DNA from: Phycisphaeraceae bacterium
GTDB lineage: Bacteria > Planctomycetota > Phycisphaerae > Phycisphaerales > Phycisphaeraceae
Assembly: GCA_003552605.1 (NCBI GenBank)
Contig: PUNN01000524.1
Span: forward strand, 1 to 5,317
Reading direction: 5' to 3'
Length of the DNA stretch: 5,317 bases
Positions 1-5,240 of this stretch are shown in pieces. The translations under genes were made by a program, and so were the position numbers. The notes under the pieces are model-generated. The model was given only the letters and a program-made list of their open reading frames with translations. It had not been told where the DNA came from and made no database searches. Within the stretch, counting starts at the first letter, position 1. Every line of letters starts with the position of its first letter.

Positions 1-45
1 CCTTTCCCCTCACCCCAGCCCTCTCCCAAGGGGAGAGGGGGCAAA
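1..45. repeat. C/G-rich palindromic intergenic repeat at left edge
   Basis: A C-rich run is followed by a perfect 9-bp stem: CCCTCTCCC at 19-27 pairs with GGGAGAGGG at 31-39 around a 3-base loop. From memory, very similar C-rich/G-rich palindromes occur as dispersed intergenic repeats in many GC-rich bacterial genomes. That recollection was not checked here. No U-tract follows on either strand, so it is a poor intrinsic terminator. The element may continue beyond the window edge. Confidence 0.5.
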
Positions 46-138
46 AGGCGTTCCGCGACATGTGTCATGCACCCGGGAGAGCTTCTCAACCGCTTGCGTG
101 TCCGAGCAGTCGGTGTCGAGCGGCCGGCTGAGCTGAGT

Positions 139-168
139 TCAGGTGTGCACCGCTCGCGGTGCGCCTGA
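139..168. repeat. bulged hairpin
   Basis: Pairing is TCAGG (139-143) with CCTGA (164-168), then a two-base bulge at 144-145, then 146-152 with 157-163 (one T-G wobble) around a CTCG loop. This gives 12 pairs in all. There is no T-tract on either side, so it is not a typical intrinsic terminator. Its function is unknown. Confidence 0.45.
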
Positions 169-199
169 GACGGTGGCCTCTGTCGTGCGACTTGAGTTG

Positions 200-348
200 G
201 TCCGCAGATTGGCGCAGATTCAGAGGGGGCAGGGGGGCGCAGGTTCTGAGTGGGGGCGCGTTGGAGGGGGTAAATTTGGCCAAACGCGGCCGTTCCGTGC
301 AAGGCCAATCTCATCTCAATCGGCGCAAAACGGCGCTAATCTGCGGAC
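200..348. repeat. long-range inverted repeat enclosing G-tracts
   Basis: GTCCGCAGATT at 200-210 is exactly complementary in reverse to AATCTGCGGAC at 338-348. With three mismatches the arms extend to 21 bases (200-220 and 328-348). The 107 bases between the arms contain four G-runs of at least five bases and the palindrome TTTGGCCAAA at 275-284. The arms resemble the 'ATCTGCGG' type of intergenic repeat I recall from other environmental genomes, but this was not checked. It could be a small non-autonomous element or chance plus repeat decay. No target-site duplication is obvious. Confidence 0.45.
225..270 (+). other. G-tract cluster, possible non-canonical G-quadruplex
   Basis: G-runs lie at 225-229, 232-237, 252-256 and 266-270 on the plus strand. 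The gaps between them are 2, 15 and 9 bases. The two longer loops exceed the usual 7-base limit, so folding into a quadruplex is possible but not canonical. The tract is in non-coding DNA downstream of the acetyltransferase gene. Confidence 0.3.
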
Positions 349-523
349 GATTCTTCTGCTCCAATTTACCTTCAATCTGCACCAGGCCGCGAGCCAATCC
401 AGGCAAGGGTGGTGAAGCTTCCGCGTACGTCCCCCGTGCGGTCACCTGGTTCTGCTGCTGCGATGGGATTGGTGGGTGGACATCGTGAGGGCAAAGTTGG
501 TAGCTGTCCGGTATCGGGGATAA

Positions 524-541
524 CCCGTCAGGGGCCACGGG
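524..541 (-). terminator. weak hairpin just after the acetyltransferase stop
   Basis: CCCGT (524-528) pairs with ACGGG (537-541) around an 8-base loop, 9 bases past the stop codon of the acetyltransferase gene. Read on the minus strand it is followed only by TTATCC, not by a real U-tract. It may end transcription weakly or protect the 3' end. It is listed because of its position and is not a strong call. Confidence 0.2.
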
Positions 542-549
542 GTGGAGGC

Positions 550-1140
550 TCACTCCGGCCGGTGGCTCATCACCCCGGGGGTGCGCTCTGGTGTCCCGCT
601 TGGTGTGCGGCGAAGGACCACGGGCATCACGTAGCGCTCGGCTTCCGGCGCCGGCGGTGGGGGGGCGAGGTCGGGCACTTCCTCGTTGATGCGGACCATC
701 GCGATCTCATCGCAGGCATGCTGCTTGGCGCAATGGATGCACTGGGTCCAGACCTTCAGCGGCAGGGTCTGCCGGTCGACCACTTCGAAGCCGAGGCGCT
801 CGAAGAAGGCCTGCTCATAAGTGAGGGTCATCACGCGGCGGATCTGCAACGCCCGGGCCTCGGCGATCACGGCCTCAACGAGTGCCCGGCCGAGGCCGCG
901 GCCGCGGCAGGCGGGGGCGACGGCGAGCGAGCAGAGTTCGGCGAGGTTGCCCCAGAGAATCTGCAAGCCACAGACCCCCATCACCCTGGAAGGATTCTCA
1001 TCCTCGACCGCCACCTGGTAATCGCGCAGGCGCTCATAGAGGTAGCCGTGCGACCGGTGCAGCATGAGCCCGTAGTCGGCCGCATCGTTGATGATCTCGG
1101 CAATCTGCGGGACATCGGCAACCGAAGCGCGGCGAATCAT
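550..1140 (-). CDS. GNAT N-acetyltransferase, short ArgA-type (N-acetylglutamate synthase-like)
   Basis: This is a 196-residue protein with a GNAT fold. The N-terminus (IRRASVADVPQIAEIIND) is the usual first strand and helix. The acetyl-CoA loop is RGRGLG at 79-84, after the LAVAP strand, and FFERLGFEVV (112-121) is the typical late GNAT segment. The stretch MLHRSHGYLYERLRDYQVA (26-44) and the K-V-W-x-x-C-x-x-C-x5-C-D-E-I-A-M signature (129-148, Cys134, Cys137, Cys143) are characteristic of short single-domain N-acetylglutamate synthases, which make N-acetylglutamate from acetyl-CoA and glutamate in arginine synthesis. No amino-acid kinase domain is present, as in other short forms. Residues 155-196 form an extra Pro/Arg-rich tail beyond the usual 150-160 residues. 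GGAG lies 9 bases before the ATG, which supports this start. No arginine genes are adjacent, so the substrate is inferred from family features. Confidence 0.88.
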   Translation of the reverse strand: MIRRASVADVPQIAEIINDAADYGLMLHRSHGYLYERLRDYQVAVEDENPSRVMGVCGLQILWGNLAELCSLAVAPACRGRGLGRALVEAVIAEARALQIRRVMTLTYEQAFFERLGFEVVDRQTLPLKVWTQCIHCAKQHACDEIAMVRINEEVPDLAPPPPAPEAERYVMPVVLRRTPSGTPERTPGVMSHRPE

Positions 1141-1295
1141 GACGAAATACTCCAGGGCAGGTAAGGCGGGGGAACAGGGGGCGGCCCGGGTCTTGGGTGG
1201 TGCGGACGGGATGCCCGACCGCTACGGCATCGCTGTAAGCGCCGCTCAGGCGTCCGGTTCGGCGTACGGTGGGTGTTTTGACCCCATGGGGGGCG

Positions 1296-1301
1296 ATTAT
1301 A
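1296..1301 (-). promoter_or_regulatory. consensus -10 box for the acetyltransferase gene
   Basis: The minus strand reads TATAAT exactly, in otherwise GC-rich DNA between the exonuclease and acetyltransferase genes. At 17-bp spacing the -35 position reads CTGGTG, a poor match to TTGACA. A start near 1288-1290 would give a leader of roughly 150 bases before the ATG at 1140. It suggests that the acetyltransferase gene is transcribed separately from ligA and the exonuclease gene. Confidence 0.4.
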
Positions 1302-1359
1302 GCGCCAAGGGAGGGCAGCACCAGTAGCGCTTCACCTGACCGCCTTCAGCTCCCGTGAG

Positions 1360-1385
1360 GGCAAGCGCCGGCCCGCTGCTTGGCC
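1360..1385 (-). terminator. candidate hairpin after the exonuclease gene
   Basis: CAAGC (1362-1366) pairs with GCTTG (1378-1382). The stem is extended by GG (1360-1361) with CC (1384-1385) past a bulged G at 1383. It lies about 50 bases after the stop of the exonuclease gene and upstream of the -10 box at 1296-1301. There is no U-tract, so it is only a weak candidate for the end of the ligA-exonuclease transcript. The rest of 1141-1436 holds nothing else I can name. Confidence 0.2.
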
Positions 1386-1436
1386 AAACCGCAGTGACCG
1401 ACCCAGCCGAGAGCCCGGGCAGTCCGGCCCACTCGT

Positions 1437-2759
1437 TCAGCCTTCACCGAGAGCGGCGAGGAGGCGTTGCTCATCCCAGACCTCGACACCAAGTTCCCGC
1501 GCCTTATCCAGCTTGCTGCCCGGGTTCTCGCCCGCAATGAGCAGGTCCGTCTTCTTCGAGACACTCGAGGTCACCTTGGCGCCCAGTGCTTCGAGTTTGT
1601 CGGTGATCGTGGGGCGTGGGTAGCGCTTCAGTACCCCGGTACACACAACCGTCCTGCCCGAAAAGTCTATTCGCGGTGCCCCTTCCCCATCCCTTGGTGG
1701 GGGTTGCCGCTTCGGATCACTTTTTGGTGATGCGGGGGCGGCCCGGGGCCGTGGCGGTGCCTTGCGGGGCAATGTCGCAGGCGTCGGTGCATCACCGGGC
1801 GCCCAGCCGAGTTCCCGAAGGCATGTTGCCAGCAGATGCAGGTGGTTTTCCTGTTCCTCGCTGACTTGCCGATCATTGACAAACGCGTGAACGGCCTCGG
1901 CGAAAATATCGGCGTGGACCGCCTTGGCCTCTTCATCGCGAAGCCCAAGTTCGCAGCGCAGGCGGAACAGGGCCTCCCGCTCACAATGGTCGATCCGAAG
2001 GTCACTGACGATCGCCTTCAGCGCACGCCAGTAATCGCGGCGGGCTTCGTAGCCGGTGGGTGAAGGCGCCGTTGCTGAGGCGGCATCGATGAGGTTCAGC
2101 GTGCTGCGCTGCTTCCATATGCCCGGCCCGGAGCCGCCTCCGCGTGGGCTATTGCATGGTTGCAAGCGGAAGCTCTCGGCAAACTTGTTCGCCGCGACGA
2201 ACGCAAGGTCGGCAAAGGTGCCGATGCGCTGCTTCGCCAGGTGCGGCTTGTAGACACCCCAGAGATCAGCGGCGGCCCGGGCATCATCGGCAGCGCAGTG
2301 GAGGTTTCCATGGTGCAACCCGTGTTCGCGGCATGCCTGCCGCAGCGCGCAGCAGCCGCCAAGGCCGAGTATCGGCCGCATCCGCATAAGGCAGAAGTGC
2401 GGCAGTTGCAGTTCGTGGCCCTGGCGTTGCAGTTCGGCTTCGAGGAACCGCAGGTCGAAGTAGACGTTGTAGGCGGTCACGACGCAGCCGGATATCGCTT
2501 CAAGGACCTGCCCGCAGATGTCGGCGAAGTTGGGTGCATCAACGACCATGTCATCCGTGATGCCATGCACGTGGGTTGCGCGGACCGGCTGTTGTGGGTT
2601 GACCAGCGTGTCCACGAGCGTGCGCGGCGGCTTGTCGGGATCGATGCGCACGATGGCAACTTCGACAACCCGGTCGGCCGCGGCTGACAGCCCGGTTGTT
2701 TCGAAGTCCACGACAGCGATGGGGGTCCTGTCGATGGTTGACTCGAGGATGCCAGGCAT
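1437..2759 (-). CDS. DnaQ-like 3'-5' exonuclease with C-terminal BRCT domain
   Basis: This 440-residue protein has three parts. Residues 13-175 are a DEDDh exonuclease: Exo I is VDFETTG (Asp18, Glu20), Exo II is YNVYFDLRFL (Asp102), and Exo III is HCAADDARAA (His154, Asp159), so the metal-binding set looks complete. This fold is shared with the DNA polymerase III epsilon subunit. Residues 240-318 are helical, with two related units starting AIVSDLRID and AFVNDRQVS, like TerB-type helical domains. A Pro-rich linker (321-362) leads to a BRCT domain (364-440) nearly identical in part to that of LigA next door. An in-frame ATG 45 bases further upstream overlaps ligA, but GGAGG five bases before 2759 favours this start. 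Ligase to gene spacing is 31 bases, so co-transcription is likely; an AT-rich patch with TACAAT at 2779-2784 could be a weak internal promoter. A role in DNA repair is inferred. Confidence 0.9.
   Translation of the reverse strand: MPGILESTIDRTPIAVVDFETTGLSAAADRVVEVAIVRIDPDKPPRTLVDTLVNPQQPVRATHVHGITDDMVVDAPNFADICGQVLEAISGCVVTAYNVYFDLRFLEAELQRQGHELQLPHFCLMRMRPILGLGGCCALRQACREHGLHHGNLHCAADDARAAADLWGVYKPHLAKQRIGTFADLAFVAANKFAESFRLQPCNSPRGGGSGPGIWKQRSTLNLIDAASATAPSPTGYEARRDYWRALKAIVSDLRIDHCEREALFRLRCELGLRDEEAKAVHADIFAEAVHAFVNDRQVSEEQENHLHLLATCLRELGWAPGDAPTPATLPRKAPPRPRAAPASPKSDPKRQPPPRDGEGAPRIDFSGRTVVCTGVLKRYPRPTITDKLEALGAKVTSSVSKKTDLLIAGENPGSKLDKARELGVEVWDEQRLLAALGEG
1468..1602 (-). repeat. direct repeat copy A: BRCT segment of the exonuclease gene
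   Basis: This matches 2825-2959 at a fixed offset of 1357 bases. By eye I count 7 differences in 135 positions, and 1507-1586 is identical over 80 bases. Five of the seven differences are silent and two are conservative (Lys/Arg and Val/Ile). Similarity stops abruptly at 1603 inside the BRCT coding sequence. Confidence 0.93.
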
Positions 2760-2764
2760 GATGA

Positions 2765-2769
2765 CCTCC
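2765..2769 (-). promoter_or_regulatory. strong Shine-Dalgarno sequence of the exonuclease gene
   Basis: GGAGG on the minus strand, five bases before the ATG at 2759. It sets the start of the exonuclease gene after the ligA stop and argues against the upstream in-frame ATG at 2804, which lies within ligA. Confidence 0.8.
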
Positions 2770-2790
2770 GGTTCATAAATTGTAAACGGC

Positions 2791-5055
2791 CTATGTCCCG
2801 GCACCGATCACGGTGCGCAGTTGCTGCTCGTCCCAGACTTCGATGCCAAGTTCCCGCGCCCTGTCCAGCTTGCTGCCCGGGTTCTCGCCCGCAATGAGCA
2901 GGTCCGTCTTCTTCGAGACACTCGAGGTCACCTTGGCGCCCAGGGCTTCGAGTTTGTCGCTCAATTCGGAACGGGAAGAGCCGTCAAAGGAACCGGTGAT
3001 GACCACCGTCTTGCCCGTGACCAGGGATGGCTCTCCGGTCGCGGCTTGTATGGTACGGGAGGAGGCGGTCAAGTCGATACCGGCATCCTTCAACGCCGCG
3101 ATCAGTTTGCGGTTAGTGGAACTTTCAAAGAAGTCGCGAACCGAGCGGGCAATGACACCGGGTTGATAACTTTCCTTCTGCTGTTCCTTGCGTTTCTGTT
3201 CAGGGTTGGTTGAAAGCACAACGTCGATTTCCGCCGCGCTCGCTCCCATGAGTGTGTCAATATCGCCGAAGGCCTCGGCAAGCTGCTGGGCGATGCGGGT
3301 GCCGACATGGCGAATACCGAGACCGCCGAGCACGCGCGCCAGGCCGCGCTGTTTCGACGTCTCGATGCCCGCGATAAGATTGTCCACGAGCTTCGTATCG
3401 CTCTTGTGCCGTTTCTCTTCGGGGTTTTCATAAAGAACGTCGATAAGGGCATCCCGCTGCTGCGGGAGCCGGTAGATGTCGGTCAGCCCCTTGAGCAGGC
3501 CCTTGTCGGCCAGCAGGTAGACCGTCTTCTCCCCGAGCCCCTCGATGTCCATCTGGTTTCGCCCGGCGAACCATATGATTCGCTCACGCACCTGCGCGGG
3601 GCAGTCGGGGTTGGTGCAGCGCAGGGCGGCTTCGCCCTCCTCACGCACGATGGGGCCCTGGCAACTGGGACAGGCCGACGGCGGCTCCACCTTCTTGCGC
3701 TTGGCGTGGCTGGGGTCTTCGACCACCCCGAGCACCTGCGGAATGATTTCGCCGGCCTTCTGGATCACCACGCGGTCACCGGTGCGGATGTCCTTTTCGC
3801 GGATCAGGTCGATGTTGTGCAAGCTGGCACGCCGGACTGTGGTGCCGGCGACCTGCACCGCCTCGAGTTCGGCCACCGGCGTGACGGTGCCGCCTTTTCC
3901 CACTTGCCATTGGATGTTTTTCAGTGTGGTCTCGGCCTGTTCCGCTGCGTACTTGTAGGCGATGCACCAGCGCGGGGCGCGGGCGGTGTAGCCCAGGGTT
4001 TCCTGCAAGGCGAGATGATCGACCTTGACCACAGCGCCGTCGATCTCGTATGGCAGCTTCGGACGCTCGGCCTCGATGCGCTCGATATGCTGCCAGACCT
4101 GCTCGATGCCGCGGCAGCGCTGCGCCAGCGGGCTGGTGGGGATGCCGAGCCGGCGGATCAGGTCGGTGAACTGTGACTGCGTATCAAACGTGGCCGGCTC
4201 GACGTGGCCTCGGCCGTGGGCCATGAACAGCAGCCGGCGCCGGGCGACGATGCGAGGGTCTTTCTGCTTAAGCGTGCCGGCGGTAGCGTTGCGCGGGTTG
4301 GCAAACGGTTCAAAGGGCTTCTGATCGGAAAGTTCCTGGGGAACCGCTTCGCCCTTATTCCGAGCGCGTTGCTGAGCCTTTTCCAGGCGCTGTCGTTGCG
4401 CCGCTTCGTGCTCGCGGCGCCTTTCCTCGTTGACCCGGTCGAGTTCATCCCGGGTCATGTACACCTCGCCGCGGACCTCGAGGATGTCGGGAATGTCGGT
4501 CTTGTCATCCCGTGGCTCGAGCCGCAATGGAATAGCGCGGATGGTGCGGAGGTTGGCGGTGATGTCATCGCCCTGCGTGCCATCGCCGCGCGACAATCCG
4601 ATGGTGAGGCGGCCGCGTTCGTAGCGGAGGCTGACGGCGACCCCATCGACCTTGGGCTCGACGAAGAAGTCGAGGTGCTGCTCGGCCCGGGTCTCGGTCG
4701 CGGCGGCCTCGAAGAGGTCTTGCGGCGCCTCCTCCACCGCGGTCAGCCCGGCGGCCTTCATCACCCGCTGATACCAGGCGAGCAGTTCGCCCCGGCTGTA
4801 GGTGTTGTCAATCGAGTACATCCGCACCGTGTGCGGCCGGGTCTCGAAGCCCGCGATCGGCTCCCCGCCCACGCGCTGCGTGGGCGAATCGGGGGTGACC
4901 AGTTCGGGATGCTGCTGTTCAAGCCTACGAAGCTCATCAAGCAGCCGGTCGTATTCACGATCTGAGATCTCAGGCCGCGCCTCGACGTAGTAGAGCCGGT
5001 CGTGGTGGGCGATCTCCCGCCGCAGTTGCTCGATGCGCTTCGAAGGATCGGACAT
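2791..5055 (-). CDS. ligA: NAD+-dependent DNA ligase LigA
   Basis: LigA seals nicks between Okazaki fragments and in repair, using NAD+. The 754-residue product has the family's domain order: Ia (HDRLYYVEARPEISDREYD, 18-36), adenylation domain with the AMP-accepting lysine in EPKVDG (Lys135), SRGDG (155-159), EVRGEV (193-198), NPRNATAG (253-260), DGAVVKV (Lys344) and RAPRWCIAYK (Lys368), the OB fold (about 383-450), a four-Cys zinc site (Cys462, 465, 480, 485), helix-hairpin-helix repeats (from about 500) and a BRCT domain (about 677-754). It is longer than the usual 670 residues. Inserts lie near 105-127, at 210-248 (rich in R, E, Q, A), at 541-556 and at 613-630; the last two fall where HhH turns normally sit. 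The ATG at 5055 gives the usual MSDPxKRI start; an ATG at 5064 adds three residues. A longer in-frame ATG at 5154 sits inside an upstream hairpin and is rejected. There is no clear Shine-Dalgarno sequence. Confidence 0.97.
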   Translation of the reverse strand: MSDPSKRIEQLRREIAHHDRLYYVEARPEISDREYDRLLDELRRLEQQHPELVTPDSPTQRVGGEPIAGFETRPHTVRMYSIDNTYSRGELLAWYQRVMKAAGLTAVEEAPQDLFEAAATETRAEQHLDFFVEPKVDGVAVSLRYERGRLTIGLSRGDGTQGDDITANLRTIRAIPLRLEPRDDKTDIPDILEVRGEVYMTRDELDRVNEERRREHEAAQRQRLEKAQQRARNKGEAVPQELSDQKPFEPFANPRNATAGTLKQKDPRIVARRRLLFMAHGRGHVEPATFDTQSQFTDLIRRLGIPTSPLAQRCRGIEQVWQHIERIEAERPKLPYEIDGAVVKVDHLALQETLGYTARAPRWCIAYKYAAEQAETTLKNIQWQVGKGGTVTPVAELEAVQVAGTTVRRASLHNIDLIREKDIRTGDRVVIQKAGEIIPQVLGVVEDPSHAKRKKVEPPSACPSCQGPIVREEGEAALRCTNPDCPAQVRERIIWFAGRNQMDIEGLGEKTVYLLADKGLLKGLTDIYRLPQQRDALIDVLYENPEEKRHKSDTKLVDNLIAGIETSKQRGLARVLGGLGIRHVGTRIAQQLAEAFGDIDTLMGASAAEIDVVLSTNPEQKRKEQQKESYQPGVIARSVRDFFESSTNRKLIAALKDAGIDLTASSRTIQAATGEPSLVTGKTVVITGSFDGSSRSELSDKLEALGAKVTSSVSKKTDLLIAGENPGSKLDRARELGIEVWDEQQLRTVIGAGT
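2825..2959 (-). repeat. direct repeat copy B: BRCT segment of ligA
   Basis: This is the partner of 1468-1602, with 2864-2943 identical to 1507-1586. It encodes LigA residues from about Asp700 to Glu743 (DKLEALG to VWDE), the second half of the BRCT domain. Sequence coding for the first half of the two BRCT domains is clearly diverged, so the repeat is limited to part of the domain. Confidence 0.93.
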
Positions 5056-5062
5056 GCGGGCC

Positions 5063-5068
5063 ATTCTA
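5063..5068 (-). promoter_or_regulatory. possible ligA -10 box
   Basis: The minus strand reads TAGAAT, five of six matches to the consensus. It ends 7 bases before the ATG at 5055, so transcription from it would start at or next to the start codon and give a leaderless mRNA. No -35 match is visible (CACCGC at 17-bp spacing). The absence of a Shine-Dalgarno sequence before ligA fits, but the evidence is thin. Confidence 0.25.
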
Positions 5069-5121
5069 CCGTCATGCCACGGCCCGCGGTGATCAGGGCA
5101 AACGCATGTAGGCCACGGTGG

Positions 5122-5155
5122 CATGGTCAGCAGCCGTCTTCGGCTGATGGCCATG
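5122..5155. repeat. hairpin in the left arm of the inverted repeat
   Basis: A stem of 15 positions (5122-5136 with 5141-5155) surrounds a TCTT loop, with one T-G wobble and one G-A mismatch. The inner six pairs are CAGCCG with CGGCTG. It lies about 65 bases upstream of the ligA start, on the 5' side of the gene. Confidence 0.7.
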
Positions 5156-5164
5156 GCGGCAACC

Positions 5165-5176
5165 CCCGGTCACGGG
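5165..5176. repeat. small central hairpin of the inverted repeat
   Basis: CCCG (5165-5168) pairs with CGGG (5173-5176) around GTCA. It sits in the spacer between the two arms, so the spacer is itself palindromic. Confidence 0.5.
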
Positions 5177-5179
5177 CCC

Positions 5180-5215
5180 GCATGGCCATCGGCTGTAGAC
5201 AGCCGCTGGCCATGC
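5180..5215. repeat. hairpin in the right arm of the inverted repeat
   Basis: GCATGGCCA (5180-5188) pairs with TGGCCATGC (5207-5215), then one T-C mismatch, then CGGCTGT (5190-5196) with ACAGCCG (5199-5205). There are 16 pairs around a tiny AG loop, tighter than its left-arm counterpart. It lies just after the stop codon of the possible upstream gene and has no U-tract. Confidence 0.75.
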
Positions 5216-5240
5216 CACCGTGGTTCACCGCTGCATGCGT

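Larger units (their letters stand above)
1..549. other. gene-free region downstream of the acetyltransferase gene
   Basis: No convincing coding sequence was found on either strand. The open frames here have low-complexity, R/P/S/Q-rich products, no recognisable motif and no good Shine-Dalgarno sequence, and the longest one runs antisense into the acetyltransferase gene. The region instead holds a C/G palindrome at the left edge, a bulged hairpin at 139-168, a long-range inverted repeat at 200-220 and 328-348 around a cluster of G-tracts, and a partial inverted repeat of 269-279 with 361-370. It looks like accumulated non-coding repeat DNA. A decayed gene cannot be excluded. Confidence 0.55.

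Noticed and set aside
1..549. CRISPR array or tRNA gene in the left non-coding region
   Set aside because: There are no regularly spaced direct repeats, and no cloverleaf with conserved T-arm bases was found.
311..553. Minus-strand frame of 80 codons starting with a GTG that overlaps the acetyltransferase stop
   Set aside because: The GTGA overlap hints at translational coupling, but GGAG directly abuts the start with no spacing, the product has no recognisable motif, and it runs through inverted-repeat DNA.
409..1164. Long plus-strand open frame of 251 codons
   Set aside because: It lies antisense over the acetyltransferase gene, which has clear GNAT motifs and a Shine-Dalgarno sequence. 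The plus-strand product shows no family motif and reflects GC-rich codon bias.
1034..1321. Minus-strand frame of 95 codons ahead of the acetyltransferase gene
   Set aside because: It contains no motif, covers the probable leader and runs into the acetyltransferase gene in another frame.
2760..2804. Exonuclease start at 2804
   Set aside because: It would overlap ligA by 14 bases and lacks a ribosome site, while the ATG at 2759 has GGAGG at ideal spacing.
3307..4965. Plus-strand open frames of 289 and 253 codons opposite ligA
   Set aside because: They are antisense shadows of ligA, whose motifs continue without interruption through the same region.
5056..5154. ligA extended by 33 residues to an ATG at 5154
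   Set aside because: The extra residues (MAISRRRLLTMPPWPT and onward) are unlike LigA N-termini and fall within the inverted-repeat hairpin. Homology begins at MSDPSKRIEQLRREIAHHD.
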